From Desulfobacteraceae bacterium (GTDB taxonomy: Bacteria > Desulfobacterota > DSM-4660 > Desulfatiglandales > B25-G16): a DNA stretch of 9,816 bases. Below the pieces are notes generated by a model that did no database searches, was not told where the DNA came from, and was given only the letters and a program-made list of their open reading frames with translations. The stretch lies in the NCBI GenBank assembly GCA_028572035.1, contig JAPVWE010000033.1, positions 1 to 9,816 on the forward strand, given 5' to 3'. Below, one piece after another: positions 1 through 5,572 of this stretch (position 1 is the stretch's first letter; each line of letters opens with the position of its first letter). The translations under genes were made by a program, and so were the position numbers.

Positions 1-129
1 GTAGCGCCGGGGAGCGGCCAATAGAATGTTATTCCCATCCTCTAAATAGTCCCATACCAATTCTATCAATTCTTCACGATTATAGAAATCATCTCCCCTT
101 GCAGGTGGTCCAACTAGATTTTTAATCAT
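1..129 (-). CDS. AAA-family ATPase, N-terminal fragment (cut by left edge)
   Basis: The 43 visible codons start at ATG 129-127 and run leftward out of the window without a stop. The product begins MIKNLVGPPARGDDF and ends ILLAAPRRY at the edge. The family pattern is VGPPARGxDFxxRExEI, then a strand leading into a Walker A loop of the form APRRxGKTS. The GKTS part would lie just outside the window. This is the N-terminus of the prokaryotic AAA ATPases of the archaeal-type ATPase/AAA_14 kind, which are usually about 350-500 residues and often stand alone. The start is secure: AAAGGAGG (complement of 138-145) lies 8 bases before the ATG. The gene has its own promoter and palindromic sites upstream, so it is probably transcribed apart from the 267-5196 unit. 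Its cellular role and substrate cannot be told from this piece. Confidence 0.8.
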   Translation of the reverse strand, partial: MIKNLVGPPARGDDFYNREELIELVWDYLEDGNNILLAAPRRY

Positions 130-137
130 TTCCAACA

Positions 138-145
138 CCTCCTTT
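138..145 (-). promoter_or_regulatory. Strong Shine-Dalgarno of the ATPase gene
   Basis: The reverse complement reads AAAGGAGG, with 8 bases between it and the ATG at 129-127. This is a near-ideal ribosome binding site and fixes the start of the partial ATPase gene. Confidence 0.85.
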
Positions 146-190
146 AATGCTTTTGTTTTACAACAAAAGCATTGTACAACAAATTCGTTG
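146..190. promoter_or_regulatory. Three adjacent palindromes, probable operator cluster
   Basis: Bases 146-157 and 162-173 form a perfect 12-base inverted repeat (AATGCTTTTGTT, loop TTAC). TTGTACAA at 172-179 is a perfect 8-base palindrome lying over the -10 box. CAACAAATTCGTTG at 177-190 is a near-perfect palindrome (6 of 7 pairs) filling the spacer between -35 and -10. The sequence TACAACAAA occurs at 159-167 and again at 175-183, a 16-base step. Repeated TTGT/ACAA half-sites across a promoter are the usual form of a repressor operator. The 12-base repeat could also fold in the mRNA leader just before the Shine-Dalgarno. The regulator is not identified. Confidence 0.6.
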
Positions 191-198
191 CATGTCAA
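171..198 (-). promoter_or_regulatory. Sigma-70-type promoter of the ATPase gene
   Basis: On the minus strand a perfect -35 TTGACA (complement of 193-198) is followed by a 16-base spacer and a -10 TACAAT (complement of 171-176, five of six matches to TATAAT). Transcription would start at about 160-165, roughly 35 bases before the ATG. The promoter is overlapped by palindromes, described separately, as expected for a repressible promoter. No other element in the window comes this close to consensus. Confidence 0.75.
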
Positions 199-266
199 GC
201 AAAAAAAGAGATATCTGCCAGTGATGAGAAAAAAAGAGGGGTAGCCTTAGGCGAAGGGAATAACTA

Positions 267-1031
267 TCAAACCGATAAAGACATCAGGTCAGTTGCCAGG
301 ATGAGGTCTCCCTGGTAAGTTTTCCGGCACTGCGTTTCTCTCTCACTCCTTAGACATTCTGGATAACAATGGGTTAGAAAAAGTCTTTTGACCCCTGAGC
401 GGGTAGCTATATCACCTGCCTGTGATGGGGTAAGATGCCCTTCTACCTCTTCCCCCTCAGGAAAGGAAGACTCAAGGATCAAAAGGTCTGCACCTCTGGC
501 CAAATCCACAATTGCCTCGCAATAACCGGTGTCTCCTGAATATACAATAACTCTCCCTGAATTATCCTCTATTCTAAGGCCGATGCTATGCGGGGAATGG
601 TTTAGGGGAGCGGATAGTACCTTAAAGTTATCAAATTCTTTCTTGTCCTTTTCCTCTGTGTTTAATTCCTCTATCTTCATAAGGCCAGCGGGAAGATCAA
701 GCCATTTTCCATAGGGTCTTCTCAAGAGCTTCAAAAACTCATTTAATCCTTTTGGCCCTATTATGGTAAAGGGTTTTCTCCTCTTGAGGATAGGTGGATG
801 TCTTGTAGCAAAGAAGAGATGTATGAGATCAGCTGTGTGATCTGGATGAAAATGGCTGATGCCTATGTAGTCGATATCCTCGTGGCTAAGGCCCGCAAGT
901 GCCAGTTGCCTGACCGTTCCAGGCCCTATATCCATCAAAAGGAATTGATCCTCAATGAAGATAGCAATAGAAGGGGATGCCCTATCAGCAAGCGGAATAG
1001 CCGTGCCTGAACCTAAAATAATAATTTCCAT
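267..1031 (-). CDS. RNase Z-like metallo-beta-lactamase-fold hydrolase
   Basis: The 254-residue protein begins MEIIILGSGTAIP, the typical first strand and turn of the RNase Z/arylsulfatase branch of the metallo-beta-lactamase fold, so the ATG at 1031 is the natural start. No Shine-Dalgarno is visible before it. Metal ligands are all present: H60, H62, D64 and H65 in SHFHPDH, H145 in NHSPHSIG, D167 in SGDT and H221 in LTH. H199 in GHLT matches the HxT motif used in catalysis by RNase Z. Two zinc ions and a phosphodiesterase-type activity are expected. It is shorter than standard RNase Z (about 305 residues), and no clear exosite arm is visible, so true tRNA 3' processing is uncertain and another phosphodiester or ester substrate is possible. 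No signal peptide is seen, so it should be cytoplasmic. It is the last gene of the minus-strand unit, 77 bases after the radical SAM gene. Confidence 0.8.
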   Translation of the reverse strand: MEIIILGSGTAIPLADRASPSIAIFIEDQFLLMDIGPGTVRQLALAGLSHEDIDYIGISHFHPDHTADLIHLFFATRHPPILKRRKPFTIIGPKGLNEFLKLLRRPYGKWLDLPAGLMKIEELNTEEKDKKEFDNFKVLSAPLNHSPHSIGLRIEDNSGRVIVYSGDTGYCEAIVDLARGADLLILESSFPEGEEVEGHLTPSQAGDIATRSGVKRLFLTHCYPECLRSERETQCRKTYQGDLILATDLMSLSV

Positions 1032-1040
1032 TTTTTGTAA

Positions 1041-1110
1041 GTAAGCAGTAAGCAGTAGACAGCATGCAGGAAGCAGTTACTCCTTACTCCTTCCTGCCTA
1101 CTCCCTACTT
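1041..1110. repeat. Ten tandem 7-base repeats in two opposed blocks
   Basis: Read in sevens from 1041, the first five units follow GTAAGCA (GTAAGCA, GTAAGCA, GTAGACA, GCATGCA, GGAAGCA). The next five are close to its reverse-complement register (GTTACTC, CTTACTC, CTTCCTG, CCTACTC, CCTACTT). The array is thus a head-to-head inverted repeat of heptamers that could fold into an imperfect hairpin. It fills the whole gap between the stop of the radical SAM gene (its TAA overlaps the last unit) and the upstream flank of the hydrolase gene. It may weaken or end transcription before the hydrolase. Heptamer-type arrays of this sort look like dispersed, slippage-prone intergenic sequence. Confidence 0.75.
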
Positions 1111-2299
1111 ATAACCCCTCCCATCTCCCAGGGATACGTGTCTTACAGAATTTACACCTCCCATCATTTATGTTGAATTCGGCAATATTATATCCTCTTC
1201 TTCTTATCAGAATCTTATGACAATTATGGCAATAGGTGTTGTATCCATCATGACCGGGGACATTCCCGATATAGCTATAGTGTATCCCTTCCTTGAGGGC
1301 TACATCCCTCAAGAGTTCCAGTGTTTTCACCGGCGTAGCTGGCAGCCTGTTCAATTTATACCGGGGGAAAAAGCGCAAAAAATGCAGGGGATAATTGGGC
1401 CCAAGTTCCTTTAATATCCAGCCACACATTCTCTTTGTCATCTCTGGTTCATCCACGTATCCAGGAACAACAAGGGTGGTCATTTCAAACCAGATTCCTT
1501 TTTCGTGAAGAAGCTTGAATGTATTAAGTACTGGCTGAAGCCTTCCGCCGTTGAGCCCCCTGTATATATCATCGTCAAACGATTTGAGGTTTACGTTGGC
1601 AGCATCTAGATAGCGGGTGAGATCCTCGAGTGGCCTTTTATTTATATATCCATTTGAAACCAAAACATTCTTTATACCTTCTGCTCTTGCAAGCCTTGCA
1701 GTATCATGCATGTACTCGTAATAGGAGATAGGTTCCGAATAGGTGTAGGCGATGGAGGGAATGTTTTTTTCCTTGGCTATCCTGACAACATCAGCTGGAA
1801 AGAGTTCGGAGTGCTGTACTTCCTCAGGTTTTCTTTGGGAAATCTCCCAGTTCTGACAATTAAGACATCTGAAATTACAGCCAGTAGTGGCTATAGAAAA
1901 TACCTCGGTGGCTGGATAGAAATGGCTGAGAGGTTTTTTCTCAATAGGGTCAATATGAACGGCACATGGGTTTCCATAGGCAAGGGAGTAGAGCTTTCCT
2001 CCTATATTTACCTTTGACCTGCACACACTCCTGTCTCCTGGGGTCAGGTAACATCTGTTTGGGCATACCATACACTGGACGTCCGTCCCATTTGTCGTAT
2101 AGTAGAATCCTTCGATTGACCATTTCCACAGGCTCTTGGGGGCGTCGTTCTTGAAGACATGACCCCTAATATCGGCCTTTTCCTCAGCTTTATTTTTAGG
2201 CCAGAAACAGTGTCCTTCTGTCGCTATGAGAAGGGACAAAACCCCCATCTCTTTTAGGAATTCTTTCCTGCTTATAGATCGTTTCATCTCATTAGCCAC
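1109..2299 (-). CDS. AmmeMemoRadiSam-system radical SAM enzyme with Tat-like N-terminus
   Basis: The 396-residue protein matches the radical SAM member of the AmmeMemoRadiSam system, a family of unsettled reaction. The [4Fe-4S]/SAM motif CNFRCLNC has cysteines C141, C145 and C148. A Cys-rich N-domain holds C76, C79, C83 and C93 (CMVCPNRC then SVC). The C-terminus has CxxC pairs at 357/360 and 382/385, a likely zinc or iron knuckle. Other family marks are PIEKKPLSHF, AYTYSEP, VLVSNGY, NLKSFDD and HFLRFFPRY. The first 31 residues contain SRKEFLK followed by a short hydrophobic stretch, close to the Tat consensus SRRxFLK but with RK, which suggests export of a folded, cofactor-loaded enzyme. The start taken is GTG 2299; ATG at 2287 (MKRSISRKEF) is an alternative that keeps the signal. 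It lies 9 bases after the SpeE-like gene, in one unit with AMMECR1. Confidence 0.92.
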   Translation of the reverse strand: MANEMKRSISRKEFLKEMGVLSLLIATEGHCFWPKNKAEEKADIRGHVFKNDAPKSLWKWSIEGFYYTTNGTDVQCMVCPNRCYLTPGDRSVCRSKVNIGGKLYSLAYGNPCAVHIDPIEKKPLSHFYPATEVFSIATTGCNFRCLNCQNWEISQRKPEEVQHSELFPADVVRIAKEKNIPSIAYTYSEPISYYEYMHDTARLARAEGIKNVLVSNGYINKRPLEDLTRYLDAANVNLKSFDDDIYRGLNGGRLQPVLNTFKLLHEKGIWFEMTTLVVPGYVDEPEMTKRMCGWILKELGPNYPLHFLRFFPRYKLNRLPATPVKTLELLRDVALKEGIHYSYIGNVPGHDGYNTYCHNCHKILIRRRGYNIAEFNINDGRCKFCKTRIPGRWEGL

Positions 2300-2308
2300 G
2301 AAACAATT

Positions 2309-4396
2309 CTAACCTTTCAGGATCACAAAAGTGCTTGCGGTCTTTATCAATATCAGGGCAATAATAGCCGCCTGAATACCAAGAAGAGGGATTAACAAGG
2401 TTCCAATTGCAAGGGTGCCGGCGCCAGCGCCTACAAGGTCAGCGGCAAAGAGACCCGCTGCAGGACTCTCCTTATCCCCAATTATTTCTGCGGCAACGGG
2501 AAACTGAAGACCGCATAGCAGTGAAAAAGTGAAACCATATAGGAGAAAAACAATCTCCGGCATCATAGATGGAAAGAAGGTTACCCAGATCAGATATGTC
2601 ATAAGCAAGAGTAACATCCCAGCCTCCGCCCTTATGAGCATAGCCCTACCTCTTTTTTTCCATCTATTTCCAAGTACCGCGCCAGGCAAGAGACCAAGCA
2701 AGAAAAAACTAATTATAGCACCTACCTTGAGATAGATATAGCCATAGATTACCTGAAAGGAGAACAAAATTAACATCTCCACACCCATGGTAGCAAAGCC
2801 AGTGGAGAAAAGAACGTATTCCTCCTTTTTTATTAAAAAGAGGTAAAAGACAAGAACTCCAATGAGGGTAGCAATAAACCAATTAGGTGAGGTCCCGTAT
2901 TTTTTAAACCACTCATTGAACATTATGTTTATAACCCTGGGCCTAAAGTCAGTGTTAATAAACTCATTTGGATTAATGGATTCATTGATGGATTTTATCC
3001 TCTCCTTCGTAACATTGCCGTAATAAAAGCCGTCAATGTAAGATGTGGCAATGGCTCTTTTCCTCAACCTTTGTGGAATATCAGCGGTGAGTTTTCCATT
3101 GCTTGCAAGGAAATAGACTTCTTCGCCAGGGATGAGGAGAACATTATGGAAGTATCTCTTAACGGTGTTGAAAATGGAGGACAGTTTCTTTATCCTGACC
3201 TCTGAAAGATAGTTAGGGTTTGCAATTAGGGAGAAGGAGAGGATCCCATCTTTCTTCAAAATCCTTTTGGTATGAGCAAAGAACTCCTTTGTGTAAAATC
3301 GGTTTATCTGGAAGGTATCGGGTTCTGGCAGATCAAGGATTATGGCTGAATACCTTTTATTGCTGTCCGTGATATATTTCCTTCCATCGGCAGGGATGAT
3401 ATTAACCTTTCCCCTGGGGCTCAAAAGACCCGATTGGCTTGCTACTTTGATCAATGTGGGATCTAACTCTACATAATCTATGCTGCGGGGAGCGTATTTC
3501 AAGATCTCGTCAAATGTTTCACCCATACCCCCGCTGATCAGAAGAACATCTTCTATTCTCTCAAGCTGGCAGAGGGGATAATGGACCTTTTCTTCGGCAG
3601 CTGTTATGTTGAAGGCGGAAAAGATAGGTGTTCCAGATTCCCACAAGGTATATTCCCCTTTTTCTCTGGTCAATACTATTCTTCCATAGGGCGACTCCCG
3701 GTAACTTACTATATTCGGACCATATTGATTAGAAAGGGTGGAAAGTTCGAATCTCTTTTCAAAGGCAAGGCCAAAAAAGAGAGCAACGGATAAGAAGGCC
3801 CCGAAAAAAAGGAGATATCTCTTTAAACGGATAATAAGGGCAAGGGAAATAAGGATTAGAAGAGAGGAGGTGAGGGCTATTATCTTAAAAGGGCTCAAGA
3901 AGTATACCAAAATAAAACTGAACAAAACCCCACCTGTTATATCCCCTATATTGTCAGTGATGTACAATTCTCCTGCTGTAAATTCTCTGCCACTTGTCTT
4001 GATAACAGCAAGTGAGTAAGGGAGCATGAAACCAATCAAGAAGGTGTAAGGGGCGCTTAAGGCCAGAATATAAAAAAAGAGGGGATAAAAACCGGGGGAT
4101 TCTCCATGGATAAACATGATGTCTCTGAAAAGCCTTATTGCACTTATCTGAATTAAGGGAAAGAGACCTGTTATGAGGGCAAGGATGGAGTAGAGGATGA
4201 AGGATTTTTTTTTGAAAAACTTTGATGCAAGAGAGCCAAGCCCACTGACCATTAACCAGCAAAAGAGAACAAGGGAGATTGTAATCTCGTTGCCGTAGAA
4301 CTGGGAAAGAAATTCCCTTACTGTAATTAATTGAACGGATATAGATGATATGCCCGTTCCAATAATGGATATTATTATAAGATTGATAATATTCAT
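2309..4396 (-). CDS. Membrane protein with central spermidine-synthase-like domain
   Basis: The 695-residue protein has about seven N-terminal membrane segments (near 4-24, 37-57, 66-88, 104-132, 150-168, 171-190, 194-212). A soluble SpeE-like domain follows at about 220-490, then about seven more segments from 506 to 692. The soluble domain has a Rossmann SAM-binding pattern: ISGGMGE at 288-293, VELDP at 309-313, PADGRKY at 336-341 and LDLPEPD at 354-360. True aminopropyltransferases have GGGDGG and DxxDP in these places, so the second acidic residue is changed and activity is uncertain. The outer blocks look duplicated: GFMLP/ITDNIGDITGG near 122-157 resembles GLQFP/AADLVGAGAG near 629-660. 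Basic loops (FKKKS, RLKR, IKKEE, KKRGR) all fall on one side, which puts the synthase domain outside the cell membrane. It sits 14 bases after AMMECR1 and 9 before the radical SAM gene. The ATG at 4396 lacks a clear Shine-Dalgarno, so translation may be coupled. Confidence 0.87.
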   Translation of the reverse strand: MNIINLIIISIIGTGISSISVQLITVREFLSQFYGNEITISLVLFCWLMVSGLGSLASKFFKKKSFILYSILALITGLFPLIQISAIRLFRDIMFIHGESPGFYPLFFYILALSAPYTFLIGFMLPYSLAVIKTSGREFTAGELYITDNIGDITGGVLFSFILVYFLSPFKIIALTSSLLILISLALIIRLKRYLLFFGAFLSVALFFGLAFEKRFELSTLSNQYGPNIVSYRESPYGRIVLTREKGEYTLWESGTPIFSAFNITAAEEKVHYPLCQLERIEDVLLISGGMGETFDEILKYAPRSIDYVELDPTLIKVASQSGLLSPRGKVNIIPADGRKYITDSNKRYSAIILDLPEPDTFQINRFYTKEFFAHTKRILKKDGILSFSLIANPNYLSEVRIKKLSSIFNTVKRYFHNVLLIPGEEVYFLASNGKLTADIPQRLRKRAIATSYIDGFYYGNVTKERIKSINESINPNEFINTDFRPRVINIMFNEWFKKYGTSPNWFIATLIGVLVFYLFLIKKEEYVLFSTGFATMGVEMLILFSFQVIYGYIYLKVGAIISFFLLGLLPGAVLGNRWKKRGRAMLIRAEAGMLLLLMTYLIWVTFFPSMMPEIVFLLYGFTFSLLCGLQFPVAAEIIGDKESPAAGLFAADLVGAGAGTLAIGTLLIPLLGIQAAIIALILIKTASTFVILKG

Positions 4397-4410
4397 TACG
4401 TACCGGGTCC

Positions 4411-5196
4411 CTATTTCTCCTCTTCAAATGCTTGAACCTGGTAGGTAGATACTTGGAGTTTCTCTGTCTTCCAGCTATCCGCGGAAAGTCCTGCCTTTAG
4501 ACACAGATGTGATAAGAATTCTTCTTTGTTGGGAAGCTGTTCCCAGACCTGAGGTAGAAACGTGGCCTCGCAAGGCCCCTTTTTTATAATTAGCCCATGT
4601 ATTCCTGCTTTCAGTTTTTTCAAAAGATCTTTGTCATCTGTATAAGAAAGCCCCTTAGGGGACGTGAGGATACTTATCTCGATGTCTATTCTGTCAAATT
4701 CCTCTTTAGTCAAAGGAGGGAATCTTGGATCCCTGAAGGCCGCATTGATAGCATTTTCTTTTATCCCTTCAATCAGGGTCTCTCGAGGTATAATATGCCC
4801 GATACATCCTCTTAAGTTACCCTCTATATTAATAGTAACAAAGGTGCCGAGTCGCTTTTGAAATATCTCCGGTGTGTCTTTCCTGTCAATTCCGGGTTTT
4901 TCTAAATTGAACAATCTATTCTTGATGGTCTCTCTAGCCATCCCTAAAAGATATTTCCCTTCGTCTTCAGACAGCCATTTTGTTGTATCCATTTTCTCAT
5001 CCCCCCTTTTTTTATTAACCGTTTTTTTGACCTCTTTTTTTAGCTGCTTATCATTTTTTTCAGGATATAATCCTCCAAGACCAAGCAAGCAAAAGAATAG
5101 GATAACAATGGCAAAAGACAGGAATCTCTTGTTCACCCTGTCAGAAAGAAAGCCTCGCCTAGATTTTCTAACAGGGTTCATCATTTTCTCGTCCAT
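4411..5196 (-). CDS. AMMECR1-domain protein (AmmeMemoRadiSam protein A) with membrane anchor
   Basis: The 261-residue protein carries an AMMECR1 domain at about 73-258. Family signatures visible are NLRGCIGHI at 127-135, NAAFRDPRFPPLTKEEF at 151-167, EISILTSP at 173-180, and GPCEATFLPQVWEQLP at 207-222. The domain's reaction is unsettled. Residues 1-68 are extra to the usual domain: a basic head (RKSRRGFLSDRVNKR), a hydrophobic segment at about 25-43, and a Lys/Glu-rich linker. That is a type II signal anchor, which would place the domain outside the membrane. The head is encoded within an inverted repeat. ATG 5196 has no Shine-Dalgarno; M5 at 5184 follows GGACGAG. An internal ATG at 4992 (residue 69) has a G-rich site 8 bases upstream and would give a soluble domain of about 193 residues. 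It is the first gene of the unit; no Memo gene follows. Confidence 0.92.
   Translation of the reverse strand: MDEKMMNPVRKSRRGFLSDRVNKRFLSFAIVILFFCLLGLGGLYPEKNDKQLKKEVKKTVNKKRGDEKMDTTKWLSEDEGKYLLGMARETIKNRLFNLEKPGIDRKDTPEIFQKRLGTFVTINIEGNLRGCIGHIIPRETLIEGIKENAINAAFRDPRFPPLTKEEFDRIDIEISILTSPKGLSYTDDKDLLKKLKAGIHGLIIKKGPCEATFLPQVWEQLPNKEEFLSHLCLKAGLSADSWKTEKLQVSTYQVQAFEEEK
5001..5013 (-). promoter_or_regulatory. A7-G6 run: possible internal ribosome site of AMMECR1
   Basis: On the minus strand seven A are followed by six G, then 8 bases, then an in-frame ATG at 4992-4990. The AGGGGG core resembles a Shine-Dalgarno at normal spacing, better than anything at the first ATG. A soluble AMMECR1 form could start here. 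The homopolymer pair is also a possible slippage site. Confidence 0.4.
5135..5177. repeat. Inverted repeat inside the AMMECR1 5' end
   Basis: The arms are ACCCTGTCAGAAA (5135-5147) and TTTCTAACAGGGT (5165-5177), complementary at 12 of 13 positions around a 17-base centre. It lies wholly within the coding sequence and encodes, on the minus strand, NPVRKSRRGFLSDRVN. The shape is that of a small palindromic dispersed element that has become part of the gene. That it occurs elsewhere in the genome is inference. Confidence 0.6.
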
Positions 5197-5256
5197 GGAA
5201 AGGTATTTTTGTTAAACTTGGTTGATTAGTTCTATTGGTTTTGTTGGTTTTGTTAC

Positions 5257-5280
5257 TTTAGTTGAGCGAAGCGAACTAAA
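5257..5280. repeat. Short inverted repeat TTTAGTT/AACTAAA
   Basis: Perfect 7-base arms (5257-5263 and 5274-5280) enclose GAGCGAAGCG. It lies about 60 bases before the AMMECR1 start on the leader side. It could be a small dispersed hairpin element or an operator; there is no T-run to make it a terminator for either neighbour. Confidence 0.4.
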
Positions 5281-5426
5281 TTCTATCTTGTATCATTTTA
5301 ACAAATCTGTCAAAATCATTTTTTAGCATCTTCTCCATTTTTCAGAAGATAATGGAATTTAGAGAGTGGGTAGAAGAAAATAGGCAATCCTTTCCCTTTG
5401 ATGAAAGGTACATCACTCAAATCAAT

Positions 5427-5451
5427 TACCCCGCCGCAAGCGGACGGGGTA
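5427..5451. repeat. GC-rich hairpin ACCCCGCCGC/GCGG-A-CGGGGT
   Basis: ACCCCG (5428-5433) pairs with CGGGGT (5445-5450), and CCGC (5434-5437) pairs with GCGG (5440-5443). A single bulged A at 5444 and a tiny loop complete the stem. In an AT-rich setting this is a strong hairpin, flanked by TTA on the left and TATTAAAAA on the right. It resembles REP-type palindromes scattered in intergenic DNA. Neither gene ends here, so a terminator role would only serve to insulate the divergent genes. Confidence 0.55.
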
Positions 5452-5572
5452 TTAAAAACCCTAATCAAGGAAGAGATAAGAATATATGTTGGCGTAAGGT
5501 GATAATTGGAGATTCAAGGAGAATGAAACAAGGATATGGGTCATTGTTGAAAAAGATGTACCGGGGGTATTT

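Larger units (their letters stand above)
5197..5572. other. Divergent intergenic region with several repeats
   Basis: This 376-base stretch lies between the divergent AMMECR1 and DsbD-like genes and must hold both promoters. It is AT-rich and contains two perfect copies of TTGGTTTTG (5235-5252), an inverted repeat at 5257-5280 and a GC-rich hairpin at 5427-5451. A TTGACA facing the AMMECR1 gene (complement of 5308-5313) has no good -10 at 16-18 bases; TAGAAT lies 22 bases away. I see no convincing promoter for the DsbD-like gene. Open frames here (for example 5352-5591) run through the hairpin and match no family I know. Confidence 0.6.

Noticed and set aside
200..266. Terminator after the hydrolase gene
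   Set aside because: Only a 3-4 base stem (GCC-TAA-GGC) lies there, with the T-run about ten bases beyond it; not a convincing intrinsic terminator.
3954..4427. Minus-strand open frame overlapping the SpeE-like start
   Set aside because: It is a shifted frame of the SpeE-like gene with no family features; the real frame has membrane segments and conserved motifs.
5290..5313. Promoter of the AMMECR1 unit
   Set aside because: The -35 TTGACA is perfect but no -10 lies at 16-18 bases; the best hexamer, TAGAAT, is 22 bases away. Noted but not called.
5281..5337. 20-codon minus-strand frame beginning MEKMLKNDFDR
   Set aside because: Too short, with no ribosome site, and it coincides with the possible -35 TTGACA at 5308-5313. 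Could be a gene remnant but cannot be supported.
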